The notes beneath the pieces are model-generated. The model saw only the letters and a program-made list of their open reading frames with translations, was not told where the DNA came from and did no database searches. From Corynespora cassiicola (lineage: Eukaryota > Ascomycota > Dothideomycetes > Pleosporales > Corynesporascaceae), in the NCBI GenBank assembly GCA_022059125.1, contig JAEUWY010000004.1:4278001-4342000 (forward strand): a stretch of DNA of 64,000 nucleotides. Reading direction: 5' to 3'. The first letter of the stretch is position 1. The number at the start of each line of letters is the position of its first letter. Positions 22,996-35,030 of this stretch are shown here, one piece after another. The translations under genes were made by a program, and so were the position numbers.

Positions 22996-23706
22996 ATCCG
23001 CACCACCTTGTCGCCGTGTACTGCGACTTGCACTTCGAAAAGTTTCGGGGAGCGGGAGTTGATGCGGTTAGCGCGGCACGTGAGCACGCTTGGGCCATGC
23101 ATCTCTAAAACTTCGTTCCTGCGCCCGCTGCGGCTCTTCTTCTTCCATCTCATGGCACTATTCCTTATCCCCAGTATGCTCTACTTTCAATGAGATGTTG
23201 GTCATATACAGGTGCCTAGAGGGAATGAACAGTCTTTTTCGCTAGCCGTACCTTCTTTTTATCCAAGGTGTACAGCTAGATAGATCCTGCTCACATCCTA
23301 TTGCCTCAAAATTGCTATGATTTGAATGCCGTGATACAAGACGTCTTCTGCGCGTTTGCTGCTGAATGGCTCTCGAAATTTTGCCTCGCAGCATACAGGC
23401 CGTTTCCTGCATGGCATTCTGCAGTGCGCGCTGGAGGTTCCCGCACAACAAGGGCCGGGCTTCGTCTCACAGACTCGCCCCGCGTTCACTCCACAGCGAT
23501 CAACTGTAGAACACACATTGTGAATCTATAGAACACCAAGAACCGCCTACGGTTATCATCTTGTCTGAAAAGTGACTGAATTCAATTCCGCATGCATATC
23601 GGCGTTAACTTTTGCCGATGCCAAGCCCTTCTCAAATATTCTTGAACGCGTCCCGCGAAGAGCTTCAAGGCACCACGATTACAGATACCCCTCCTATACC
23701 ACCAAA
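22996..23706. other. Divergent promoter region (mL46 / CCT8)
   Basis: About 710 bp between two housekeeping starts. No gene. A CGTGCGTTTG-like or TATA element is not obvious. Confidence 0.5.
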
Positions 23707-25480
23707 ATGTCTCTCTCAATACCGAACGCCCCCAACTCGGGCATCTTTAAGCAGGGATACCAAAAGTAAGGCTTTGCCCTCCACAGTGACCCCTCATGTA
23801 CACTTGCTAACACCCCACAACAGCTACGACGCCGAAGATGGAGCAGTCATTCGCAACATTGACGCCTGCCGTACGATTGCGCAGACGGTGCAGACCTCGC
23901 TGGGCCCCTATGGCCGCAACAAGATCGTCATAAACCACCTCCAGAAAATGATCCTGACTTCGGATGCCGCCACAATATTGCGAGAACTCGAGGTCGTGCA
24001 CCCCGCGGCGAAATTGCTGGTCATGGCCAGCCAGCAGCAGGAGGCGGAAATGGGCGATGCGACAAACATGGTTATTATCCTTGCGGGAGAGCTTTTGAAG
24101 AAAGCAGAGGAGTTGATAAGGATGGGCCTAAAGACGAGTGACATTGTCTTGGGTTACGAGAAGGCGCAGATTGCATGCCAGGATTTCCTCAAGGGTATGT
24201 GGATTGCTGTCACAGGCCGGGGCATGCGGCTAACGTGAACAGACCTGGTTTGCGACAAGGTCGAGGACATTCGGTCACAAGAAGAGCTCAGCAAGGCCAT
24301 CCGTACCGTCGTGGCCGCCAAACAGTCCGGCAGCGAAGACTTCCTCGCTGACCTCGTCGCCGAGGGCGTCCTCGCCGTTCTCCCCAAGAACCCCGTTCAC
24401 TTCAACGTCGATAACATCCGCGTGGTCAAGATCATGGGCGGCAGCTTGGAGCAGAGCAAGGTGGTCAAGGGTATGGTCTTCGCCCGCGAGCCGGAAGGTA
24501 TTGTCAAGAAGGCTACCAAGGCCAAGGTCGGAGTCTTTTCGTGCCCCATCGACATTTCGCAGACCGAGACCAAGGGAACGGTGCTGCTTCACAACGCCAA
24601 GGAGATGCTGGACTTCACAAAGGGTGAGGAGCAGCAGATTGAGCAGATTGTCAAGGAGCTCCACGACTCTGGTCTCCGTGTCGTCGTAGCCGGATCCACC
24701 ATTGGCGAGCTTGCCCTTCACTACCTGAACCGCTACAACATCCTCGTCATCAAGGTCCTCTCCAAGTTCGAGCTCCGCCGCCTCTGCCGCGTCGTCGGCG
24801 CCACCCCGCTCGCCCGTCTGGGAGCTCCCATGCCCGACGAGATGGGCACCATCGACGTCGTCGAGACGCTCGAGATTGGCGGCGACCGCGTGACCGTCTT
24901 CCGACAAGAGGACGAGCAGACGCGGACAGCAACGCTCGTCCTGCGCGGCGCCACGCAGAACCACCTCGACGACGTCGAGCGCGCCATCGACGACGGCGTC
25001 AACGTCGTAAAGGCAATCACCCGCGACCCCCGCCTTGTCCCCGGCGCTGGCGCCACCGAGATGCAACTCATCGAGCGCATCACCACCCTCGCCGACAAGA
25101 CCCCCGGCCTCGCCCAGTACTCGATCCGCAAGTACGGCGAGGCGTTCGAGGTCATCCCGCGCACCCTCGCCGAGTCGGCCGGCCTCGACGCCACCGAGAT
25201 CCTCGCCCGCCTCTACGTCGCCCACGCCGCGCAAAAGGGCCGCAAGGACGACGAGTGGTCCGTCGGCGTCGACATTGAGAATGACGACAAGAGCGGCACC
25301 CTCGACGCAAAGGACGAGGGCATCCTCGACCTCTGGGTCTCCAAGAGCTGGGCTATCAAGCTGGCGACTGAGGCCGCGAGGACGGTGCTCAGTGTCGACC
25401 AGATTATTGTCGCTAGGCAGGCTGGTGGGCCCAAGATGCCCGGTAAGGCGCAGCAGGGCAACTGGGATAATGATGATTAG
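23707..25480 (+). CDS. cct8: T-complex protein 1 subunit theta (CCT8)
   Basis: Exons 23707-23765, 23824-24194 and 24243-25480 give 555 residues. Group II chaperonin signatures are present: TSLGPYGRNKIVINHL, LTSDAATILRELEVVHPAAKLL and MGDATNMVIILAGELL (nucleotide-binding equatorial domain), and VPGAGATEMQ plus GLDATEILARL near the end. Theta-specific features include the start SIPNAPNSGIFKQGY and the DLWVSKSWAIKLATEAARTVLSVDQIIVARQAGGP tail region, quoted here as parts. One of eight subunits of the cytosolic TRiC ring that folds actin and tubulin. Codon use is strongly C-ending, in line with high expression. Confidence 0.96.
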
Positions 25481-26247
25481 TAGAGATAGATCGGTTGCGT
25501 AAAATAATGATCTGGATCCGTCATGGGTCCTGTGACTGGTCATGCCGCGTTCCTTTTTGGGTGCTGTGACGTGTGTGCGTGTATGACTCGGTGACCATGG
25601 ATTGATACATCAGGACGTATATTCTCAGTGCCTGTCTGGGAACGGGTGGGCTGGGAGTTGTACCATGTTCACCCGGCAATCGCAACAACAAACAGAAAAA
25701 AAAACATGGTTTTACACGATTTTACATTGATAACTATACTACTCCTACACAAGACGTGCAATCTATCTTCCCAAAAAAAAAGAGGAAGAAGAGGAAGAAG
25801 AAGTCGATTTCCTTCCTTCCAGCAAGTCCCTCTGCGAGACTTCCGGCGCTGCACCGGGGGCACGCACTACGTATGATGTACAAAAGAGACCCTCCTCTAA
25901 TATGTATAGAGTCTGTCCGCTCGACTTTTTTGGGACAATCCTCCACAAGCTCGCCGTCTCTGTCTCGCCCAGATCAATCCATCAATCAGTCAGTCAGTCA
26001 ATCAGGGCAAAGGGTATCAATCTTTTTGTGTGTTCCTCGCCGAGCCCCTACCCCGGGATAAGAAAGTGATGTACAAGGGACATGGATGGTGTTGTAATAG
26101 GTGGTGATGGTGGTGGCTATGGTGTTATTGTTGATTCTGTCGTGGTGTATCCTGAACGCCGCTCCAAGGAAGCAAAAGAAGCCGTGCAGGTGATTAATGA
26201 TCTAGGGGTGGTGCTGATTCCGTTGCAAAATAGCGTCAATCGATCGT
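25481..26247. other. Convergent 3' intergenic region (CCT8 / ISY1)
   Basis: About 770 bp with an A8 run, an AGAGGAAGA/AGAAG purine stretch (25776-25802) and an AATCAGTC-like repeat near 25985-26005. No gene seen. Confidence 0.5.
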
Positions 26248-27009
26248 TTAGCCCAACTTTTCCAAAAGCTTCCTCCGCCTGCGATCGACCAATTCTTCGT
26301 TGACTTCGTCGAGGGTCGGCAGGCGCCACCGGACGCCGTCTCCAGCGTCGCCGGGCAGCTCGACCCATTCCTTGTGCGCTGAGCTCTTCTTCTCGTCCAT
26401 GTCGTCGGAGAGGAGCATGAAATTGTCCCATGCTTCCTTTTCCTTTGCGCGCTCGTAAGCGAGCAGAGTGCCGTCTTCTTCGTCCAGGTTGTAGCCATAA
26501 TATCCAGCGTCAACCCGGCGCCACAGCTCAGAACGCTTCTCGCGCTGCTTATCCGGGTCCTTGTCGTCCTCAGGCCTCGCCTGTCGCTCAAAAAGCTCCT
26601 TCACGCCGGGTAATTCGCGCGCGCGTCCAAAATATCTATACCCCTTTCCCCCTCCTGGCACTTCTCTCCCTTCCTCGTCCAATACCCTACCTCCGCGCAT
26701 GTAATTCGGGCCACCCAGGCTCCTGATCTGGTGCTCCCACATGTGTTTCTCGCGCATAAGCTTGTTGATCTCGTCGTTGAGGTCGCGGATCTGGAAATCC
26801 GAGAGCGCTGGGTCCTGGATCTTGGTCACCTTGCGCGAAATCTCCTTGAGCACCTGCCCGCGCCATTTTTCGCACACGGGGATCGAGTTGACGGATGTGA
26901 TGAGCTTGGGGCGCCGTGTGCGCGAGATGTCGATTATGCCAGCCTCGGCGGCTTGCGCCGCGCGGAAGCGAAAGAGCATCGAGTGCGCCTTTTCCGAGTT
27001 GCGTGCCAT
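26248..27009 (-). CDS. isy1: Pre-mRNA splicing factor ISY1
   Basis: Intronless, 253 residues. The protein matches the Isy1 family from its first residues: ARNSEKAHSMLFRFRAAQAAE, then RRPKLITSVNSIPVCEKWRG, LKEISRKVTKIQDPALSDFQ and IRDLNDEINKLMREKHMWE with HQIRSLGGPNY. Isy1 belongs to the Prp19-associated complex and acts around the first splicing step in the spliceosome core. The C-terminal half is the longer filamentous-fungal form with an acidic stretch and a basic RRRRKLLEKLG end. Convergent with CCT8. Confidence 0.95.
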   Translation of the reverse strand: MARNSEKAHSMLFRFRAAQAAEAGIIDISRTRRPKLITSVNSIPVCEKWRGQVLKEISRKVTKIQDPALSDFQIRDLNDEINKLMREKHMWEHQIRSLGGPNYMRGGRVLDEEGREVPGGGKGYRYFGRARELPGVKELFERQARPEDDKDPDKQREKRSELWRRVDAGYYGYNLDEEDGTLLAYERAKEKEAWDNFMLLSDDMDEKKSSAHKEWVELPGDAGDGVRWRLPTLDEVNEELVDRRRRKLLEKLG

Positions 27010-27779
27010 GATTGCGGTCGTGTGTTCGCTTCGTCTAGGTGCGTGGTCGTGCGATTATGTTGTCGTGGAGGCTGGTGTTTCGTGATGTGGTTTTTTTCGT
27101 GATGACTGCGTCGCGGCCTTTGTAGCCTGTCGCTCGCGGTCGGAGATGTGAAGCTTATTAAACGCTGTCCGGGTCCGGAATTCCAGGGGACGGCACAGTA
27201 AACAAAGGGAAGGGTCGCTGCCGGCAGTCGCAGAAGAAAAACAGAGATGTGTGTTCGTGGGAGGGCGTGGCGGTCGGGGGCGGTGACGTTGAAGAAAAGT
27301 GTTAGGGACCAGGACGCGTTGGGTACGAGCGAAAGTTTGGTGTTTAGGGAAGCTCTGGCGGTGGCGGTAAAGTGGGGCAGAAAACGCTTGGCGACCCTGG
27401 GAACATGCATGTTTCACGCGGCTTTCCCATTTCGACGGCTGCCTTGGCAACTCGTTTCTGTTTTCAGGAGGCTGTCTCATGCGGTACGTGTCACGGCAGG
27501 CAATATACATCACACGCGGGATGCCCCCGGTTCTGGCAATTTCGATACTTGTTTGCATTCATGCCCGCCGCCAATGACAAACAGCGATTCCAGGCCGTAA
27601 TCGAACACCTCCAAAGACATTACAGGATGCACTTTACAACCAATACTTAGAACATATGCTGAAACAACGAAAGACAGAAAGGGAAGTGGAGAGACGAGGT
27701 ACGTTAGGTAAAGGTTGTAGTTCAGGAAGGGTTCTTGAGAAGTGCAAGTAAGAAAGGTGACGACGGTAGGAGAAGGTCG
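27010..27779. other. ISY1 upstream region
   Basis: About 770 bp between the ISY1 start (-) and the 3' side of the ApsA-like gene (-). Overlapping open frames on both strands have no family resemblance. No element recognised. Confidence 0.5.
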
Positions 27780-27947
27780 TTATGCACGCTTCTTCGGCGC
27801 GGGTGTCATCTCAATGTTCCAGCTCCAGCCCCATTCTACCCTGTTGACCAGGTTGCTCAGGCATTCCTTCACCACGGAACGCCACGTCGGCTCACGAGCG
27901 CGGCTGTTCTCGAGGCTCCAGCTCCACTCGAGCGTGGGGTGTTTCAT
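27780..27947 (-). CDS. Possible small ORF (55 aa) downstream of the ApsA-like gene
   Basis: ATG at 27947-27945 opens a 55-residue frame that is unusually Trp-rich: LEWSWSLENS near the start and NRVEWGWSWNIEM near the end, finishing PAPKKRA. It lies 200 nt after the stop of the ApsA-like gene on the same strand, so it may simply be 3' UTR sequence. The evidence for coding is only its composition; I recognise no family. Confidence 0.25.
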   Translation of the reverse strand: MKHPTLEWSWSLENSRAREPTWRSVVKECLSNLVNRVEWGWSWNIEMTPAPKKRA

Positions 27948-28147
27948 TCGAATGTAGACCAGTAGACAACGTCCAAATATCGAAAGTTTGATTGTAAAAG
28001 ACAAAGGAGATGAAGGATGCTTCCAGGACGGTTGACTCGAGACTAAAGAGATGAATGACTGTCAGTCAAATGAGATGACTATGTGGGTATGGCGCCGCCA
28101 AAACAAACATGAAAAGATATCCTTGGGGGGAAAGGGTGGAGTTGGAG

Positions 28148-31100
28148 TTAACCACCAGCTGCCGAGCTTCCACCTTCATTCTCACGGATTTGCTCAGTCC
28201 GCGACTCACTCCGAGATTCAGCACGAGAGTGGGAGCGTGAGCTCATCGAGCCGATGAATGAGGGTCTCTTGTCGACGTTGTTGCTGCTATGCCTCGCTTT
28301 GATCGTGTGTTGATGCAGATGGCCGACATCGTGTTTACCTGGGATTGTTAGTGTTTTTGAATTTGTGTTGCACGAGTCCACTCACCATCACAGCACGCCC
28401 TCACGTTGACCATACCGGCCATGTCCATATCACGCTCGTTTGCTTCAACCATTTCACGGCTCAGTTCCATCGCGGAGTTGTTGGGCTCTTCATAAGTGAC
28501 CTCGGGCGTACTCGTCTTGCTGCGCCGGCTCGAAAAGGAACCTCTCAAGGCAGATGTTGGCCTCAGCATCACACTGCTCAGTCGGCTGGATGACTCATGT
28601 CTTGGTGACCTGGATGCTGCTCGCTGTGCCATTTTGGGCCGCAGTGTCGGAACTTGCGAATGGTGGGGCGAAGACGTCCGTCGGCTTACGTATGAAGCCA
28701 AAGATGCCCGGGACCTTCCAGTCTGTCGAGACGAGCTCCGGAACGCAGGGTTGAATTCGCTCTGAACCTCGTCCGTAGTAGCCTTTTGCTCTTCCTGGTT
28801 CTCACTAGTTCGCAGGAGAAGATAGGTGAGCGCGTTCCACCACGTTTCGTGACGCTGGCTGGTTGGGGCTGTGAACTTGATGGTGCGGCCAGGCGTTATG
28901 ACAATCAAGCTCTTGCGATGCAGTCCAGGAGGCATTGGGTTGTCGTCGTTCACCTCCTCAACAGCTTCAATGGCCACACTCTTCGCCTTCAACTGGGCCT
29001 TTCCAGCAGACACAGGATCATGTTCACTCCAGTACAGGGTTCGTGTGTAAGGATGAATCCAGAAGAACCGGCGATGGCGATTTTCGGACATGTCTTCACG
29101 CCCAGCCTTGCGGGTGTATTTCCACAAAAATTCGCCAATCATTGTCTGCGTGATGGCCTGGATCATGCGAGGATCCGTAGCGTTGGGGTCCAAGCCGGAC
29201 TGGTTGAAGTTTGGAGTGGCTATGGTGCTGAAGCGCTGGTCCACTTCGGAGGCGAACGATGACACAGATGATCGGCGCGTCATCGGAGACGAAGCACCAC
29301 TACGGTCGCCATGTCGAGAGTTGCGGGGGCGAGGCGTAGTGCCACCCGTCTTTGGACTTGGAACCACATGGCTAGTCCTGATCGAGGGCGTCTGTGGCCG
29401 TTTCTTAATCGCAGAGGCGGGCAGAACGGGGGGACCCATTGAGCCAGGAGACGACGGTGGGTTGCCAGGGGTGGGTGGTATCCTGAGTGCAGCCGCAGCG
29501 ATGACCTCTCTGTGATCTGCTGGAAGAGGCGGGGGCGTTGCTCCGCGAGAACGAGCACTGCCGGAGCTGCCTGGGCGTCTGGGTGACCGGTTTGGACTTC
29601 TGCTGGGTGACGCTGGCGGTGATATTCTCTTCTCGATGTCGGCGTGTGCAAGAGTGCTTGAATGACGTTGGCTCCTTGCCAGCAATAGCTTGTCGATCTG
29701 CTCGGCAGACACCATCGTCTGGGTAGCTCCGTCTGCGGTGGGGGACTTTGGCTCTGCTGGCAGTGAGCGACCGTGCTCGCTCGCAACTCCGTTGGTGGAG
29801 ATCGGTGACAAGGCCAGTTTCCTGTCCCTGCTTGGCGGCTTGACATTGTCAGTCTGGGCCGATGCCGTTGACGTAAGCAGACTCGGCCCATTATTTTGTG
29901 CAGTTGATGGTCTAGACGACACAGCTGGCTGCGTTTCCTGCGATGTGATGTCTGACAATACCAGAGGCTTAAGCGAGATCCGATGAGCAGTCGAGGGCCT
30001 GCTTGGGCTCGGCAGGAATGGCGGCAAAGTTGGTGATTCAGGCTGGGTGTCCTGCAGGATCATGACATCAGAGAATTGGTTCTCTGGCTGTGGAGTAATC
30101 AGGGGCTCGACAGGCGCCGTGTGCTGCACAGTAAGCGCAGATACCTGAGGTGCTGCTCGCCTAGGCGGCTCCACAGGCTCAGTGGACTGAGACCAAACGG
30201 TGGAGAACTGCGGTGCTGCTGGCTTGAAGGGTTCCACAGGCTCGGTGGACTGGGACCAGACAGTAGAGAACTGCGGTGCCGCTGGCTTGAAGGGTTCCAC
30301 AGGCTCGGTGGACTGGGACCAGACAGTAGAGAACTGCGGTGCCACTGGCTTGAGGGGTTCCACGGGCTCGGTGGATTGCGAAGAAAGGGATGCCAGCTTG
30401 GACAAGGCGGGTCTGGGTGCTTCGACAGGCTCGGTAGCCTGAGACGATACAGTGGACACGCGAGAAAGGACAGGTCTCGCGATAACCACCGGCTCGGTGA
30501 ACTGGGTTGAGAGAGTAGACAGCTGCGGCGGGGCTGGTCTTGGTGGCTCTACTGGTTCAGTTGTTTGAGAAGAGAACACAGAGATCTGAGATGGGACGGG
30601 CTTTGGAAGCTCAACTGGTGTGGTGGACTGGGATGAGACCGCAGAGAGTTGCGACAAGGCAGGTTTAGGTAGCTCCGCAGGTTCAGTGGCTTGCGCAGAC
30701 AGCGATGAGAAGTTGAATGACTGCTTCGGCGGCTCCTTGGGTTCTGTAGCTTGACTGGAGACAGACGACACGTTCAGAGGAACCGTGATATGTCTAGGCT
30801 CTTGAATATCCGACACAGACCTGGATGGCTCCACTGGCTCTGTCGTCTGCGCAGAGATGCCAGACGCCAGTAATTGCACGGGTGCACCTTGCGATACAGA
30901 AGGCTCTGCTGGCTCCGTTGTCTGATGAGCAATCGATGAAATGTTGAGCGTTGGCGGAATCGCTTTCTCGACGACGGGCGCTACCGGTTCGGTGTCCCTC
31001 GCTGAGACTGTGGAAAGGTTCAGCGAAGGCGAGGCTGGCGCTTGCGGGGCCGTGTCCTGCTCGGAAAGTGTGGAAAGGCAAAGCTCGGGCGCCGGAGGGG

Positions 31101-33852
31101 ATTGAGGGACCGTGCCTTGAGAGAACAGCGTTGAGATGTTCAGGGCAGGAGGCGGCGGTGATCGAGGACTGGTACCCTGTGCAGTCAACGACGAAATATT
31201 AAGAGCCGGTGCAGGCGGCGAATGCGGAACTGTGCCTTGCGCGGACAGAGCCGAGATGTGAAGAGATGGTGGCGGCGGGGATTGAGGAACCGTGCCCTGC
31301 GTGGACATTGACGAAATGTTAAGCGTTGGCTTTGGTGCGGCCTGAGGCAGCGTCCCCTGAGTAGAGAGCGAAGAGAAATGCAGGGACGGCGGAGCTGGTG
31401 CCCGAGGTTCCGTACGCTGAGTGGAAAGCGTGGACAGATGCAGGGACGGCGGCGGCGCCTTGATTACTACCGGAGACACTGGTTGAGTATCCTGGATGGA
31501 AATGGAGGACATGGCAAGGCGCTTTGGCGTCTCTGGCTCTGTACCAACGCCCACATGAGATACAGCAGGCTCTTCCGGCGCCCATGGCTCGGTCATCATG
31601 CTGGAGTCAACCATCAATGGCTTGGGGATGGCAGAAGCGCGGAGAGGCGACCTGCCAATGGAAGACCGCCTAACGGCCTCCGGCGAAGACTCAGGAGAAA
31701 GCATGTCGGATCGACTTGGCGTTCCCTCGATGATGCTTCCGTCCTCGCTGTCACCATTAAGCTCTCCTAGTTCGGCGAAAAGGCTCTTGCCCTGAATGGG
31801 CGTGCTCCTGTTGCTATTGGCCGCACTAGCTGGCGAGTCTCTGACAGCTGGTGGTGTAGCGGAAAACAATTCCTGGTCCAAGCGGGGGCTCGTCCTGCGA
31901 TACGCACCCTGCCTGACCTTGAGCCGGTAGCGCGGGTGTTGGCCATGGACAGGCGTCCGGACGTCCATTTCATCATATTCATCGCCAGAGGTGGATGCAG
32001 TGCTCTCGTATGAATCTTCACGGCGGTAACGCTCTGACGAGAGCTCACGGCGGTAACGCTCTGACGAGGCCTCACGGCGGTGACGCTCTGCTGAGGCCGA
32101 GAGAGACGATGGCCGCTTACGGATCGTGCTTGTTGAACGGCCGGCCTCAGTTTCGGTCAAGTCATCGCTGCTATCGCCGTCAAGAGTTTCCGCGCCCGTC
32201 TGGAAAGCGTCCGTCTCGGTCGTGGTGCCGTCGCGCTCATTGGCAGTCTCGAAGGCGGCGTCAGACGTCTCGTTGGCCGTTTCGAAACCTTCGTTCCCGC
32301 TTGTCTCAGCAGCGGAGCTGAATCCGCCAGGGAAGGATCCCGGAACGACATCCGATTTCCTGGGGCGCCTGCTAGGCGTAGGCGGCACGTCCTCTTGCTC
32401 TTCCCACTCATCTTCGTCCATCACAATCTCCTGGCTGCCCATCCTAAACGCTCCCAAGCGGTCGGGCCTGGGAGGCTTCTTGAAAACTTCCTTGTCATTC
32501 TTCCTTCGCCTGCGTGCACTGTCCGGTGGGTTGAGAGCGTTGCGGTTCGTTTCGAGCTCGTCGCGCGCATCTTGGAGCATGCGCTTGAGCTCAATCTTCT
32601 CGGTCTTCTCTCGGTGGATGTTGTTCTTGAGCTGCTGGATCATGCGGTGGGCGTGGTTGAGGGAGTGTTTGAGCGTCTCGGATTCAAGTTGACCGTGTCG
32701 AGGCGTAGGCTTGGCTGGAGAAACCGGAGGTGAGTGCTCAGGAGTGATGGTGTGGCCTTCGTCGCCATTGTCGTCGGGGGATGAATCGTCCTCAGGGGAG
32801 TGTTCATCTCCCCTCAGCCGGTATGCAACGGCCTTTGCCAGCTCCTGATTCTGGATGGCTAGCTCTTCCACTTTGCGCTGAAGAGCACCTCGCTCCGTCT
32901 CTCCCATGCTGACATTGCGTCGTAGTCCCGACAGCTCTGACTCGTGGTGTTTAGTTGACGAAGAGTGTTCATCGCTCAGCTTGGCATACTGTTGCCTGAG
33001 CTCCTCCAACTCTCGCTCGAGGGTGGACTTCTCGGTTTTGACAAGGTTGAGATTGTGAGCCAGACGGTGCTCCTTGTCCGTGGCTGATTTTGACTGTGAC
33101 TCAAACTCTCGGACCTGCGTCTCTAGATTCCAGTTGACATCTTTCAGCCGCGATTCGCTCTCATCGAGGGTCCGCAAGCGTTGGGACAAGCCTTCAACCT
33201 CAATCTCCAACTGGCCTCGATCTAGGTTAGCGGCCTTGAGTGCCTCATCCTTCTCGCGGAGTACGCCCTGCAGGTCCTTGAGCTGAGAGAGCAGCGAGGT
33301 GGAGATCTCGGTGGCGAGGGCAATGTCATTGATGCGGCTCGGCTGCTGATTGCGCTGTTTGCGGGAGGGCACGCTGATCTTGCTCGGAGAGGGCTGGGCC
33401 TCGCTGGAGAAGATGGAAGCGCCCGGTGTGGTGTCAGGAGCCTCTCCGCTGGGGGCTCTCGACTTGGGGAGGAAGGCCCTGGCGGTCTCGCGGCCAACCT
33501 CGTTGAACTCCTTTTCGAGCTCGGCCAGCCGCTGGCGCAGCTCTGGACCGATCTCCGTGTTCGTCTCCTGCTGCTCGACCTCGTGCAGCTTCTCCTCCAG
33601 TTCCTTGCGCTGCTGGACGAGCGCATTGCCGAGGTGCGAGGCCTCCTGCAGCCTCCGCGTCGTCTCCGAGAGGTGAGCCTGCAGCGCGCGCTTGGCCTGT
33701 GCAGGGGAGCTGTTGAGATAGAGCGAGAACTGGGCGTTGTCAAAGGCCGTGTAGCGCTGGCGGTGGGCGTCGTGCGAGTTGGCGACGAAGGGATCGGGGC
33801 CACTGTGGTCCTCCAGGGCGAAGGCGCCCGGAGCGGGGTTTGCTGTTGCCAT
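28148..33852 (-). CDS. apsA: ApsA/Num1-like cortical protein (coiled coil, tandem repeats, PH domain)
   Basis: Exons 33852-28386 and 28338-28148 (47-nt intron with CACTAAC branch) give 1885 residues. The N-terminal 420 residues are largely coiled coil (ARALRLRG-type breaks aside; e.g. LRQRLAELEKEFNEVGRETA, LERELEELRQQYAKLSDEHS). Residues about 430-750 are disordered and acidic, and about 757-1271 are a tandem array of short TEP-containing repeats. A Num1-type PH domain sits at about 1570-1690 (IGEFLWKYTRKAGRED, RRFFWIHPYTRTLYWSEHDP, WWNALTYLLLR). The end MVNVRACCDGKHDVGHLHQH is the conserved Cys/His-rich tail. Family members sit at the plasma membrane through the PH domain and anchor dynein and mitochondria, positioning nuclei in hyphae. 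Yeast Num1 also has a repeat centre. Confidence 0.92.
30060..31560 (-). repeat. Coding tandem repeat array in the ApsA-like gene (about 20-21 residue units)
   Basis: About 23 copies of a unit built around a core [S/A]-Q-x-T-[E/x]-P followed by a Pro-rich spacer and an LSxLSxQ-like hydrophobic stretch. Early copies (residues 757-1000) read STQGT(V/L)PQ with PPPPSLHIS spacers; later copies read SQ(S/T/A)TEPVEP. Three adjacent copies at about 30195-30375 are near-identical 63-bp units (PVEPFKPAAPQFSTVWSQST), indicating recent unit duplication. Confidence 0.88.
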
Positions 33853-35030
33853 TAGTTGTCCAGTGGTTGCGGCGCGCGATGGCCCATGGCCCGGGGGGCG
33901 GGTGGTGTGGGTGTCGAGGGAGAGGCGCGAGGAGCGGGTATTAGAGGGGAAAGGCGAAATCCGAGGGGGGTGAGTAGGCCGATCTCGTGAGAGGGTCGGG
34001 AGCGGCGGCGATTAGGGTAGAAACGAAGGAGAGAAGCAAGCGAATGTCGTAGGGCAGGAAAAAAAATTAAACAGACGAAGGGAATTGGAATTGTAGGTTT
34101 CACGCGGGAGGACGTGGCCGGAATGCGCGCGGGCTGTCGAAGGGAAGGTAGGAAAGGCTTGGCCGCGACGACGCGCCGGAGCCGTGTGTGGTGGGAGTGG
34201 CAGCACGGCAGGCGGCTGGGGGCACTCTGAACGAGATCTCGTCACACAAGGACAGGCGGATCAATGCGCATCGTCGGAACAGCACCACCAGAGGCCAGGA
34301 GGGGAGACACCTTGGGGTGGGCAGGGCAAAGGAGGAGCAGCGGAGGAGCAGGCGGAGCAGGCCTTGTTTTGCATAAGACGAGCGAGATGAGCGTCTGTGC
34401 TGGCCGCCGATTTGAAGGCTCCACAGATTCACAAACATCAACAAAAACAGATCGATTGGCCGCCAGGCGCCCAAGTTTCGAGCCGGAGGGACCTTGCAGG
34501 CCGGGGCCGAGAGGGGCACGTATAAACAGAGGCTGACGCCGTGCTTGTGTGCCGGGCCCATTGGCGCGTGGAAGCGTGTGCGTGCAGCTGCGAACAACAC
34601 CAGCGGGCGCGGGCGCGAGCGCAGCACCCCACACCTCTCCTCGCCTGGCCTGGCACCGCGCACCTGGCCACCATGCGCCGGGCCCGCGAAAAGGGGTGCA
34701 GCGCCGGTTCCATGGAGTCATGTCATGCACCGCCGTCGGCCCAGCCGGGTGCCCCTTCACTGCCGACGGCCACGGTTGTGCGCGCGCAGCCGATCGCCTG
34801 TCGCCGCGAGCCCGCAAACCGCAGACCAGACCGTGGGTGCGTCTGACGCATCGTTGAGCCGTTGGCGCGCCCGGTGGCGCGTGATCCGGGCCGCGCCACT
34901 CCCGCACGTGATGCCCATTTCTCAGCCACTGGAAGCTTCCGAGCCCAGGTTCCGACTACATCAGGCCCGGCCGCGCGCCGCCACCCTCGACATCTCCGCC
35001 TCCGCTCCCAGCACCCTCGCCATCCCCAGC
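33853..35030. other. Divergent promoter region (ApsA-like / CWC24)
   Basis: About 1.18 kb, GC-rich. A + strand frame stays open in phase with CWC24 from 34494 onward, which makes the CWC24 start ambiguous. I place the promoters and leaders of both genes here and see no other gene. Confidence 0.55.

Noticed and set aside
24275..25543. 422-codon antisense frame opposite CCT8
   Set aside because: Same codon-bias artefact; the product is Leu/Val/Gly/Asp-rich with no family resemblance.
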